From JBCCSZ01 sp039199225 (GTDB taxonomy: Bacteria; Bacteroidota; Bacteroidia; Chitinophagales; Saprospiraceae): a stretch of DNA of 15,269 bases. The stretch is taken from the NCBI GenBank assembly GCA_039199225.1, contig JBCCSZ010000192.1, positions 1 to 15,269 on the forward strand, given 5' to 3'. The notes under the pieces are model-generated. The model saw only the letters and a list, made by a program, of their open reading frames with translations. It was not told the origin of the DNA and did not search any database. This document shows positions 1 to 7,173 of this stretch, piece after piece. Each line of letters starts with the position of its first letter. The first letter of the stretch is position 1. Both the position numbers and the translations under genes were made by a program.

Positions 1-1
1 C

Positions 2-259
2 GTTCAACCCGATGAAACCAGAACCATTATCAAAATCAATGGAACCGCCTACAAGTGGCGCAGGAGGGAGCAATCTGACATAGACATGTTAAATTCATCC
101 CAAGCACTCCCTCCTGTAGACCACCGGCTGGAAATCCTACTATCTTTAATGGCAGATGTCATTATCGAAAGCTACACCAAAAAACATGTCGAAAGCCTTC
201 CAGTACATTCGCATCAGCGAGAAAGACCAATCGAATTACAGTCTGGCCGCCCAGAATGA
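2..259 (+). CDS. Partial small ORF upstream of the serine recombinase (5' end outside window)
   Basis: A frame open from the left edge to a TGA at 257-259 encodes at least 85 residues; no start lies in the window. The stretch up to about base 190 looks protein-like: a basic segment (KINGTAYKWRRR), then PPVDHRLEILLSLMADVIIE, which reads like an amphipathic helix. It overlaps the recombinase frame by 74 to 104 bases depending on which recombinase start is used, which is long for translational coupling, so the end of this frame may be fortuitous or the reading may be frameshifted. I do not recognise the family. A short protein directly before the recombinase could be a partner or a DNA-binding accessory protein, but that is inference from position only. 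Confidence 0.4.
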   Translation, partial: VQPDETRTIIKINGTAYKWRRREQSDIDMLNSSQALPPVDHRLEILLSLMADVIIESYTKKHVESLPVHSHQRERPIELQSGRPE

Positions 260-1718
260 TGGCAACCGCAACTATGCCACCAAATACGGTATAGACATCG
301 TCAGCACCTTTGTAGACAACGGAGAAAGCGCCCGAACCTTCAATCGAAAAGAGTGGCGAAACCTCGAAAAAGAAATCTACGCTCGTCGCCGGGAAATTCG
401 CTATTTGATCGTATGGAACTACGACCGACTGGTTCGCAATTTGGTAGAAGGACTCATCATGCTCCAACGCATCGAAGAAAAATGGGGCATCAAAGTATTG
501 AGTGCTACCCAGGACTTTGGCATCAATCCAGACAATCCCTATTACTTTCGCATGCGAGCCGATATGCTCCTTCGGGCCGATGATGAATGGCGGATGATTC
601 GCTATCGAACCAAGATGGGCATTTGGAAAGGCCGCAAAGAAGGCTATTACCTCAACAAGGCCCCCTTTGGATACAAAAACGTCAAAAACGAATCCGGCAA
701 ATCCATGCTGATCCGGGTACCAGAAAAGGCGCAGATCATCGCCTACATCATCGATGCTTGGAATGCTGGCATCGGCGAATCGGTCATCAAGCAGAAAGCC
801 AAACAGATGGGGTGGCGGCAATCCGGTCACGATCGAATCAAGCGGGTCGTCGGCAACATGGTCTATTACGGTTTTGTTGAAGTGCCTGCCTTTGGGGGAG
901 AAAAAGCCCACCGAGTCAAAGCCAAACACGAAGGCGTACGTACAGAAGACGATATGCGTCGTGCCTTAGCCCGACTAAACAACCGACGGCCGCAGCCCAA
1001 AATCATCCTAACGGAACACGCTCCACTGCGTGGCGTGGTGCGCTGCCTGGAATGCCATCGAAAAATGACGGCCGGGGAGAGCAAAGGCAAACGGCGGAAG
1101 TACTGGTACTACCGCTGTCTGTATTGCAAGAGACAAAACCACAATGCTCTGCGAGCCCACCAATGGTTTGAAGACATTCTAAGTCAACTCAGCTTTCCAG
1201 AAAAGCTATTCCTTCGCTTGGTCGATATGGTCGAAAACAAATTTGATCAAAAGAAAAAAATGGCCCAAAAAGACCGAGCCTTGCTGCGTACGGAGCACCT
1301 CAAAATAGGAAAGAAACTAGAAGCAGTTGAAGAGCGCTATCTGAATAATAAAATCGAGGAAGGGACTTATCGACGTTGGTATCGAAAATACGAAGCAGAG
1401 ATGCTGGACCTGGACCATCGCCTTAGAGAAATGGACAACCTACTCCAAGTCTCCCACATCAACTTGAAAGCACATGCTCAATTGTTTACCGATTTGAACT
1501 ACACCTGGCAAAAACTGGATGTAGACCACAAAAATCAGTTTGCGACCCTGGTGTTCAATAACGAATTATACCTCTGTAAGGGCGGTTATCGAACACCCCG
1601 CTTACCACTACTGCTACCACACAAAAATCAGAAAATCAAGGGGTTAGATATAATAGAAAAAGGGAAATCCACCGAACAATTTGGTGAATTTCCCCTTCGT
1701 ACCCGGGACGGGACTTGA
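156..1718 (+). CDS. Large serine recombinase (resolvase/invertase N-domain, recombinase domain, zinc ribbon)
   Basis: Site-specific DNA recombinase using a serine nucleophile. The N-terminal resolvase domain (about 12-160) carries YIRIS with the likely catalytic Ser21 and Arg19, then SLAAQ and the YDRLVRN motif typical of the family. The recombinase domain follows (about 165-285, GYYLNKAPFGYK onward). A zinc ribbon has the pairs C297/C300 and C321/C324. A charged, probably coiled-coil segment (about 350-440) precedes the C-terminal tail, the usual layout of large serine integrases and transposon recombinases. The start at 156 is the first of two good choices; Met11 (base 186, with an A-rich leader and nearer the catalytic motif) is equally possible. 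The last ~18 codons cross the antisense terminator of tRNA-Leu, and the TGA stop lies in the antisense of its T-loop, so the C-terminus may have been reshaped by an insertion or deletion. Confidence 0.93.
   Translation: MSLSKATPKNMSKAFQYIRISEKDQSNYSLAAQNDGNRNYATKYGIDIVSTFVDNGESARTFNRKEWRNLEKEIYARRREIRYLIVWNYDRLVRNLVEGLIMLQRIEEKWGIKVLSATQDFGINPDNPYYFRMRADMLLRADDEWRMIRYRTKMGIWKGRKEGYYLNKAPFGYKNVKNESGKSMLIRVPEKAQIIAYIIDAWNAGIGESVIKQKAKQMGWRQSGHDRIKRVVGNMVYYGFVEVPAFGGEKAHRVKAKHEGVRTEDDMRRALARLNNRRPQPKIILTEHAPLRGVVRCLECHRKMTAGESKGKRRKYWYYRCLYCKRQNHNALRAHQWFEDILSQLSFPEKLFLRLVDMVENKFDQKKKMAQKDRALLRTEHLKIGKKLEAVEERYLNNKIEEGTYRRWYRKYEAEMLDLDHRLREMDNLLQVSHINLKAHAQLFTDLNYTWQKLDVDHKNQFATLVFNNELYLCKGGYRTPRLPLLLPHKNQKIKGLDIIEKGKSTEQFGEFPLRTRDGT
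1657..1694 (-). terminator. Intrinsic terminator of tRNA-Leu
   Basis: Just past the tRNA-Leu 3' end, the minus strand has a 12-bp stem with one mismatch (arms 1683-1694 and 1662-1673, 9-base loop) followed by five T residues (complement of 1657-1661). This is a standard Rho-independent terminator for the leftward tRNA transcript. It lies antisense inside the last codons of the recombinase frame. Read on the plus strand it lacks a T run, so it should not terminate recombinase transcription well. Confidence 0.75.
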
Positions 1719-1783
1719 ACCCGTACTCCCTAATGGGAACTGGATTTTAAGTCCAGCGTGTCTACCAATTCCACCCCCCGGGC
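1700..1783 (-). tRNA. tRNA-Leu (anticodon UAA)
   Basis: An 84-base class II tRNA. The acceptor stem GCCCGGG pairs with CCCGGGT (one G-U pair), with discriminator A. The anticodon stem is CTGGA/TCCAG around the loop CTTAAAA, which gives anticodon UAA (complement of 1747-1749). It has a long variable arm and a T-arm with GGTTCAAGTCC. CCA is not encoded, as is common in this phylum. It decodes UUA and, by wobble, UUG. The recombinase stop codon lies in the antisense of its T-loop. Confidence 0.97.
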
Positions 1784-1796
1784 AAATGGTCAAGAA

Positions 1797-1804
1797 CAAA
1801 TCTA
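1797..1804 (-). promoter_or_regulatory. Possible -7 element of a tRNA-Leu promoter
   Basis: The minus strand reads TAGATTTG, an exact match to the Bacteroidota -7 consensus TAnnTTTG. It lies 13 bases before the tRNA-Leu 5' end and just after the tRNA-Gly terminator. A TTG at -33 is not obvious, because the terminator stem occupies that space. A separate promoter would fit with the terminator between the two tRNAs, but the call rests on one short motif. Confidence 0.4.
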
Positions 1805-1806
1805 AT

Positions 1807-1830
1807 AAAAAAAGCCTTCATTTGAAGGCT
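1807..1830 (-). terminator. Intrinsic terminator of tRNA-Gly
   Basis: On the minus strand a perfect stem (AGCCTTCA against TGAAGGCT, arms 1823-1830 and 1813-1820, very short AT loop) is followed by seven T residues (complement of 1807-1813). It starts five bases after the tRNA-Gly 3' end, so it should end that transcript before tRNA-Leu or at least reduce read-through. Confidence 0.75.
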
Positions 1831-1835
1831 CTTTG

Positions 1836-1908
<73 letters not shown>

Positions 1909-1940
1909 TTTTTTACTTATTGCTTTCTTTCAAAGCGATG

Positions 1941-1972
1941 CAAATATAAGAGTTTATTTTTTACTTTGTCAA
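1941..1972 (-). promoter_or_regulatory. Bacteroidota-type promoter of tRNA-Gly
   Basis: On the minus strand TTGACA (complement of 1967-1972) is followed, 21 bases after its TTG, by TATATTTG (complement of 1941-1948). This matches the -33 TTG and -7 TAnnTTTG pattern of the primary sigma factor of this phylum. Transcription would start about 25-30 bases before the mature tRNA-Gly. Confidence 0.75.
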
Positions 1973-2007
1973 GCATTGGATAAGATTTTTAGGAAATATT
2001 TTAGCGG

Positions 2008-3507
2008 TCACATCGTTGGGGGCTGGGAGGGGCTCGTTTCTTCCCATTCCCTAAGCTGTTGCAGACTGTTGGTCGCAGGGTCCCGGAAGCGGATGTCCCA
2101 ATGGGCCTTTTGTAGATCGCTCTTCACATGGATGGATTGTAAAATTTTGGATAGATACTCGTTGCGCAGACTGTCGGCTTGGTCGATGTTTAGGTGAGCG
2201 CTCAATGGGAGGGATGCCAAAGCAGGCGCAGTGGTTGAATCGGGCGCCTGTCTGTTTCTTTGTTGAAGGCGCCGGAGCCGCTCCAAGTCGTCTGATATTA
2301 GTAGCGTATTTTTGTGGAGCAGCATGTGGGTAGCGTCGGTGTTTCTAGCTCGGGCGCGCAGCTTCCAAAGGGTCCCGCGAGCTTCGATAAAATGGTTTTT
2401 TTGGAGCTTGTCCAGGAGTTTTTCTGCCTGTGATGGGTCCCTGAGGGGCAGCGCCAAAAGGCTGCTCGCAGACGTCCCCGTTCCATAATACGCGATGGCC
2501 ACATCTCCTTCGAGACAGGCAAACAAATCCTTCATGGTCAGGCCCACTTGCCTGAGCGGGCGGCTGATGGGGATTTGCAGCAGTGGATGTTCCTGAAATA
2601 GTTGGCGAAACCCCTTCGCGTCGAGTGCTAACACAAACAGTGCAAGCAATCCCTCCTGCTCAAAATGGGAAGATAGGTCAGGCGGAGGCGCGTCTTTCCA
2701 CAAAAAGTCCAATTCTCGAAGCAGTTCCGAGTTGAGGTGATAGTCGGTCTCGGCCGAAATGCGTCCCGCTTCGAAAAAGCAATGTGTATGGGTGTGGTTG
2801 CGTTTGAGAAGGCTAGAGGAGAAGCCCGCCAGCGCCATCAAGCTTTTCATTTTAGGATCATTGGCTAAAAAATCAAGGTTGGTCCATATCGATAGGTCCG
2901 CTTCGCGGGCCAGGCATTGTCCTAAATCAACGTTGGTGGCCAGTTGGTTGGTTTTCGCAGCATTGAAGGCTGCCAATAGGTCCCGCGGAGATCGTTCGAC
3001 CTGGTTGCTGAGCACGCCTACGTTTTCATTCCAGTACAACTTGGCTTCCTTGAAGTGGGCAATTCTGCAGCTGTCCGCCCGTTCAATGCGTAATACCTCC
3101 GACTGCTGAATCAGTTTTTCAAAGGTCTCTGCATCACCCACAGAAAAAACCAGCCGCCATTCCTCTTCCTTCCCTGGATCATTTTTGAGCAATACTTGGC
3201 CGTCTGAAAGATACATCGGAGCCTCTAATAACAAGCCACTGTCATAGGGCGCTTTCAGTATTTTCTGCAATAAAACCGATTGGTACACAATATTTTCCAT
3301 CCAAAATGCCCCCAAATCAGAAGAATCGATCGTTTCAAAATGAGATTTGACCAAGCACTTTTGAGGCATTATTCGCACAATCGTCGCTGCGTCTGCAGGC
3401 AAGTAGGCGAGCCGCTGATCCACCGTTGGAAGCTTTTCCCCACAAGATGACAAGCAAAACAAGCCACCCAAAAGCATCAAAATGCCAAAATGGAAATGAT
3501 ATTTCAT
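2008..3507 (-). CDS. Putative lipoprotein of unknown function (resembles DUF4836-type Bacteroidota lipoproteins)
   Basis: A 499-residue protein with a lipoprotein signal peptide: a hydrophobic stretch from about residue 7 to 19, then the lipobox LSSC with the lipidated Cys22. The frame is open 41 codons further upstream (to 3630), but the signal peptide places the start at 3507; the extension would bury it. The mature part starts with a segment of the form YLPADAATIVRI, which recalls DUF4836-like proteins, where two or more related alpha/beta repeats begin this way. That assignment is from memory of the family and is uncertain. No catalytic motif is evident. It is likely anchored in the cell envelope. 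It lies 124 bases downstream of a same-strand gene and may be cotranscribed with it; I see no good promoter or terminator between them. Confidence 0.82.
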   Translation of the reverse strand: MKYHFHFGILMLLGGLFCLSSCGEKLPTVDQRLAYLPADAATIVRIMPQKCLVKSHFETIDSSDLGAFWMENIVYQSVLLQKILKAPYDSGLLLEAPMYLSDGQVLLKNDPGKEEEWRLVFSVGDAETFEKLIQQSEVLRIERADSCRIAHFKEAKLYWNENVGVLSNQVERSPRDLLAAFNAAKTNQLATNVDLGQCLAREADLSIWTNLDFLANDPKMKSLMALAGFSSSLLKRNHTHTHCFFEAGRISAETDYHLNSELLRELDFLWKDAPPPDLSSHFEQEGLLALFVLALDAKGFRQLFQEHPLLQIPISRPLRQVGLTMKDLFACLEGDVAIAYYGTGTSASSLLALPLRDPSQAEKLLDKLQKNHFIEARGTLWKLRARARNTDATHMLLHKNTLLISDDLERLRRLQQRNRQAPDSTTAPALASLPLSAHLNIDQADSLRNEYLSKILQSIHVKSDLQKAHWDIRFRDPATNSLQQLREWEETSPSQPPTM

Positions 3508-3631
3508 AGTTTCTGTTATTCTGTCCAACCGCTTGTCCGGAGCAGCAGACCGTTCTTCTTTGGACGTATTATTACAGTTTGTGAACATCGGTTCGACGAA
3601 GTGCCGTAGCCCACAAATGGCCATTGACATT

Positions 3632-4504
3632 TTAGCCTTTGTTGGGCAAAATGTTTCCTATTTCAAAAGTTATCCATTCAGATTTCTGTCTCGACGGATC
3701 AAAATCTACCCAAAATTTGGGTTTGTAAAAAGGGTTTGCTCTCCAAGAATCTCCTCTTTTCTTGCCGTTGAGAAACTCTTTTGCGGCATCCACCCTCGGG
3801 TCATCCATCAAATTGTTATTTTTCAACAATCGCAGAATCTCAATAATATTCGTTTTGTAGGTAAAAGGGAACGTCAATTTAGTTATGTCCTTCGTGATTG
3901 GCTCAGCTGTAGATTTCCTTTTGAATACCTTGTGTGCTAAGATGTACTCGAGTCCATCGTTCAGCTTTTCACGAACCGACTCGTTTTCCGATTGTATTTT
4001 ATGCACATAATCAGATAGTGCGATCATTGATTTGACGACACCTACAAAGCAGGGTGTTGATTTCATACAACCTCCATATTTCTGAATGCCCTTCCCTTTC
4101 CATGCCGTCGTTTGATGTCTACTGACATTTTGATATTTCACGATCCACTCTATACCCTTTTCAATACGAGCGTAATTAGGGTAATCAAGCCGAATGAGCA
4201 CACTTGTTATCATAGCATTGTAACAAGCCAAAAGATCATCAGATTTTCCCGATAATGAAAAACCTGCCTCACAAAAAGTCAGTTCAGCGAGTTGATCTCG
4301 CCATTCTTTAACCTTCGTAAATTCTTGGGAAAACGGTATCTCAGATAGTTGAATCAGCCTGTGCAATAGATGTAAACTCGACTCTTCAAGCTCGGTCAAC
4401 AACTCATTAAACAGCCGAGATTTTTCCAAAAGCAGTTTACCCTCTTCTACGCTATTTATCGAACCGTTTATGACTTTTATCTTCAGCTCTAATGCGGCAT
4501 CCAT
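3632..4504 (-). CDS. Terpenoid cyclase/prenyltransferase-like alpha-alpha toroid protein
   Basis: A 290-residue soluble protein without signal peptide or membrane segment. The pattern recalls a group often annotated as prenyltransferase or squalene-cyclase-like: GIEWIVKYQN (about 107-116), GGC..STPCFVG (144-155), a stretch around HKVFKR (191-196), FPFTYKTNIIEILRLL (212-227), a Gly/Trp-rich stretch around 261-264, and SEWITFEIGNIL near the end. These motifs repeat the inner/outer helix rhythm of the toroid fold. The DxDD of cyclases and the zinc ligands of protein prenyltransferases are not evident, so no enzymatic role is claimed; Cys146 and Cys152 are notable. By eye the gene is more AT-rich than its neighbours. 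Its upstream side is the repeat array, and the lipoprotein gene follows. Confidence 0.7.
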   Translation of the reverse strand: MDAALELKIKVINGSINSVEEGKLLLEKSRLFNELLTELEESSLHLLHRLIQLSEIPFSQEFTKVKEWRDQLAELTFCEAGFSLSGKSDDLLACYNAMITSVLIRLDYPNYARIEKGIEWIVKYQNVSRHQTTAWKGKGIQKYGGCMKSTPCFVGVVKSMIALSDYVHKIQSENESVREKLNDGLEYILAHKVFKRKSTAEPITKDITKLTFPFTYKTNIIEILRLLKNNNLMDDPRVDAAKEFLNGKKRGDSWRANPFYKPKFWVDFDPSRQKSEWITFEIGNILPNKG

Positions 4505-4605
4505 TTTTGTTCATATTACCCACAATTTACCACAAACCAAAGACAATTACCACTCAGCCAGTAAACAGTTTCTACAAACGCGTTAGCAGGCGTCATCCCC
4601 GAGCC

Positions 4606-5081
4606 ACCAGCCAAAAGCAATCACCAGTTCACTGCTCACCCGCTCACCACCACATCAACAAGCACTTTTTTTCGATCGCAGGAAGTTCACCAGTTCACCA
4701 CTCACCCGCTCACCGCTACATCCCCCGCTCACCCATCACCAGCCAAAGGCAATCACCAAATCACTGCTCACTGCTCACCCGCTCACCGCCACGTCAACAA
4801 GCACTTTTTTCTGATCGCAGGAAGTTCACCAGTTCACCCCTCACCGCTACATCCCCCCGCTCACCTAATCACCAGCCAAAAGCAATCACCAAATCACTGT
4901 TTACTGCTTCATCAACAAGCATTTTTTCCGATCGCAGAAAGTTCACCAGTTCACCGCTCACCCGCTCACCGCTAATCCCCCCGCTCACCCAATCACCAGC
5001 CAAAGGCAATCACCCAATCACCGCTCACCAGTTCACCCGCTCACCGCTCACCAGTTCACCCGCTCACCCCCTCCGCTCGCT
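4606..5081. repeat. Intergenic tandem repeat array, about 3.5 units of about 130 bp
   Basis: The conserved word ACCAGCCAAAAGCAATCACC (A/G variant at one base) recurs at 4606, 4738, 4871 and 4995, giving periods of 132, 133 and 124. A second landmark, GATCGCAG after a run of T, recurs at 4674, 4813 and 4930. Between these the DNA consists of short words such as CTCACCG, CTCACCC and TTCACCA; on the other strand these are GGTGAGC, GGTGAAC and GGTGATT. The array fills the gap between the 5' end of the toroid-fold gene and the 3' end of the glycosyltransferase, whose last codons are made of repeat sequence. It holds no convincing gene: the long plus-strand frame across it is low-complexity Ser/Pro/His. 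The minus-strand version is G-rich and could form secondary structure in RNA. Confidence 0.85.
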
Positions 5082-6270
5082 TCGCTCGCTCCCAAACCAC
5101 CGACTGACTCCCCTTCACATATCGCCCAAATCCCCGATAAACCGCATAGTTCATCACACAAAAGTAGTAGGGGACAAAGAAGGCTTTAAACTTGATTTTT
5201 CGCTTTTCCAAAAACCAACCGATCAAGGCGGCAGCATAAAAAGCCAACTGGGCCGCCAAAAGCCATTGGTAAAAGGGCGAGCCGCTGAGGCTAAGTAAGA
5301 TATTGGCCACCAATACAATGGGGAGGGCCAGGGGCGCCAGCGTCCAGCGCAAGGCCCGATGGGAGATGTACTGAAAGCTCAACAGGCCATACTTGAAGAT
5401 ATTGAGCACGGGCAAAAGGCGAAAGATGGATTGTAGGCCACCCGCGGCAATGCGGATTTTGCGCTTGAGCTCTTCTGCTACCGAGGCCGAGGAGGATTCT
5501 TCGGCATAGGCTGCTGGCTCGTACCGCACCCGGTAGCCGCGCTGGGCAATGCGCATGGTCATAAAGAAGTCTTCTATAATGGAGTCTTTGGGGACGGGTT
5601 GGTAGAGGTCGGTCCGAATGGAAAAGAGTTCGCCGGCTGCTCCCACAACGGAATACAGCTCGGAGTCCCAACGTTTCAGCAGGGATTCGTATTTCCAGTA
5701 AATGCCTTCCCCGGCGGCATTGGCGGCATCGGCTTTGGCTACAGCAATGCGTTTTTCGCCGGCTACAGCACCAACGCCTGCATCGGCATAGTGGCGAACG
5801 ATCTTGCGAATGGCTGCTTTGTTGACCAGCGTGTTGGCATCTGTGTAGATGGTAATCGGACTGTCGATGTAGGCCATAATGCGCTCTACGGCTGCAATTT
5901 TTCCTCTGCGGCCCTCTTGGTGGTACAAGCTCAGTTGCACGCCGGGCGGACAAGCATACTGCCGAATCAAATCGGGCGTGCGGTCGGTAGAGCCGTCTGT
6001 GACAAATAGCAGCGTGATCTTATCTTTGGGATAGTCGAAGGCTAGGCAGTTTTCAATTTTTTGTTCTATCCAGTCTTCTTCATTGTAGGCGGCCACGACA
6101 AAGGTGACCTCGGGTAGGTCTTGCTCTGCCAGATCGTTGATTTGCTGACGACCGCCAAACGCTCTCTTCAAAAGGATCAAGACAAAAAGAACCAGGCCAT
6201 ATCCCAAATAGGCATAAAAAACGATGAATAGGCCGATCCAAAGGAGGGTTTCCAGAATAGTGGTATTCAT
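5056..6270 (-). CDS. Membrane-bound family 2 glycosyltransferase
   Basis: A 404-residue inverting glycosyltransferase of the GT2 family with a GT-A fold. One N-terminal membrane segment (about 8-34) precedes the catalytic domain: AYNEE (61-65), TDGSTD (91-96), the metal-binding DAN (144-146) in place of DxD, and ED (233-234) as likely catalytic base. Where processive enzymes have (Q/R)xxRW it reads RKIRI (270-274), so the Trp is lost. Three or so hydrophobic segments follow (about 305-328, 334-353, 362-378). The family includes synthases and transferases for surface polysaccharides using nucleotide sugars and lipid-linked or growing acceptors at the inner membrane. It is divergent from the polysaccharide cluster at 7262, which suggests a related role. 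The final residues GVSG and the TGA stop come from the repeat array, so the original C-terminus was probably at or before AKR. Confidence 0.9.
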   Translation of the reverse strand: MNTTILETLLWIGLFIVFYAYLGYGLVLFVLILLKRAFGGRQQINDLAEQDLPEVTFVVAAYNEEDWIEQKIENCLAFDYPKDKITLLFVTDGSTDRTPDLIRQYACPPGVQLSLYHQEGRRGKIAAVERIMAYIDSPITIYTDANTLVNKAAIRKIVRHYADAGVGAVAGEKRIAVAKADAANAAGEGIYWKYESLLKRWDSELYSVVGAAGELFSIRTDLYQPVPKDSIIEDFFMTMRIAQRGYRVRYEPAAYAEESSSASVAEELKRKIRIAAGGLQSIFRLLPVLNIFKYGLLSFQYISHRALRWTLAPLALPIVLVANILLSLSGSPFYQWLLAAQLAFYAAALIGWFLEKRKIKFKAFFVPYYFCVMNYAVYRGFGRYVKGSQSVVWERAKRAEGVSG

Positions 6271-6298
6271 TTTTCGATTCGGTCAGTTGTAGTACGAT

Positions 6299-6316
6299 AT
6301 TGAAAAAGCTTTCAAT
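6299..6316. repeat. Short inverted repeat upstream of the leftward glycosyltransferase
   Basis: ATTGAAA and TTTCAAT flank AAGC, giving 7-bp perfect arms 29 bases before the glycosyltransferase start. A similar arrangement, TGAAAG...CTTTCA, occurs at 7020-7037 on the other side of the intergenic region. It could be an operator site; no regulator is identified. Confidence 0.35.
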
Positions 6317-6461
6317 GCTCATTTAGCAAATAGGGTTCCACATTCGGAATGGGTCCGTCCCCTTTTACATTCACTGCCAATGATAGCCAATTGTTTCATT
6401 ATTGTGAAATCTGATCTGTTAATTACCGCTTTTAGGGTATTCCTCCATTGATAAATCCGGG

Positions 6462-6469
6462 TATCTTTG
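6462..6469 (+). promoter_or_regulatory. Isolated TATCTTTG (-7-like) motif
   Basis: An exact match to the TAnnTTTG consensus, followed by C as in many strong promoters of this phylum, but the expected TTG about 20 bases upstream is missing (the nearest TTG is only 10 bases away). If active it would give a leader of nearly 800 bases to the gene at 7262 or a non-coding RNA. Confidence 0.25.
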
Positions 6470-6590
6470 CAGTGTATTCGAAATAGAACCTCCCAGATTA
6501 GAATTCTCTAAACTTATTTCCCTTTTTTATACCCCCGGAAAATGGCCTTTTGTAAACAAAAAAGTGTCCATGGATGGAACTAACAGCAAA

Positions 6591-6627
6591 TTTTAGGAAT
6601 ATTTACAAATACTTATCATTCCTAAAA
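6591..6627. repeat. Perfect 10-bp inverted repeat with 17-bp spacer
   Basis: TTTTAGGAAT (6591-6600) and ATTCCTAAAA (6618-6627) are exact reverse complements separated by an AT-rich 17-bp spacer. Half-sites recur nearby: TTTTAGG then ATTCCT at 6430-6444, and CATTCCTAAA at 7162-7171. The lack of a T run and the long spacer make a protein-binding site more likely than a terminator. Confidence 0.5.
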
Positions 6628-6890
6628 GCCATCTTCTGCATTTTATTATTTTGTTTTACAGAAAGCTTTTTGACCAAACAAAATTGTACGATCTACCAAT
6701 AGGGGCATTTTTACTACGGATGAACAAATTTTGAAAAGTGTCAACTGTGTTCGAAAGTAGGCGCATCCTACCCAAGACCACATTCAAAAGACCATTCTTA
6801 ATTTGTGTATTTCTCTGAGAATGAGTACCTTATAAATGTTCCTCTTGAAGCGGTCAGCAATTTTCCAGGCAGATGAATTTTGTGAAATAA

Positions 6891-6922
6891 TTGTAATAAA
6901 TCATACAAAAACATTAACTTTG
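6891..6922 (+). promoter_or_regulatory. Bacteroidota-type promoter for the polysaccharide cluster
   Basis: TTG at 6891-6893 and TAACTTTG at 6915-6922 are separated by 21 bases, matching the TTG-N19-21-TAnnTTTG promoter of this phylum. The predicted start, around 6929, would leave a leader of about 330 bases before the receiver gene at 7262. Confidence 0.65.
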
Positions 6923-7173
6923 TGTCGTAATTTAGGTGTTATGAAGAAATTTTGCATCTAAAAAGTGACCTTACATATCGTAGAGAAGTCCCATGAACGT
7001 AGGTTATGCAAAAACTACCTGAAAGTAAAAGCTTTCAAAACATATCGTCCCTTAAACCTCCCTTGTCAAAACCTACTACTTGTTACATTGCAATTTTGAA
7101 AATTGACTTCTCCTAAACTGGATTTTCGCCTAGCGAACGTCCAACAGTGGCAGCATTCAAACATTCCTAAACC

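Noticed and set aside
162..929. Minus-strand open frame of 255 codons opposite the recombinase
   Set aside because: It is the antisense shadow of the clear serine recombinase reading frame and has no family features.
3508..3630. Extended start for the lipoprotein gene at 3630
   Set aside because: The extension would place 41 polar residues before a well-formed lipoprotein signal peptide with an LSSC lipobox, so the start at 3507 is preferred.
4606..5081. CRISPR array
   Set aside because: The units are about 130 bp and diverged, with repetitive content throughout and no unique spacers of constant length; no cas genes are present.
4492..5298. Plus-strand open frame of 268 codons across the repeat array
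   Set aside because: Its composition is low-complexity Ser/Pro/His/Thr produced by the repeat words, and it runs antisense into the real glycosyltransferase; there is no recognisable domain.
6591..6627. Invertible promoter flanked by recombination sites
   Set aside because: The repeats are only 17 bp apart and enclose no promoter, which is too short for known invertible promoters; no invertase gene is adjacent.
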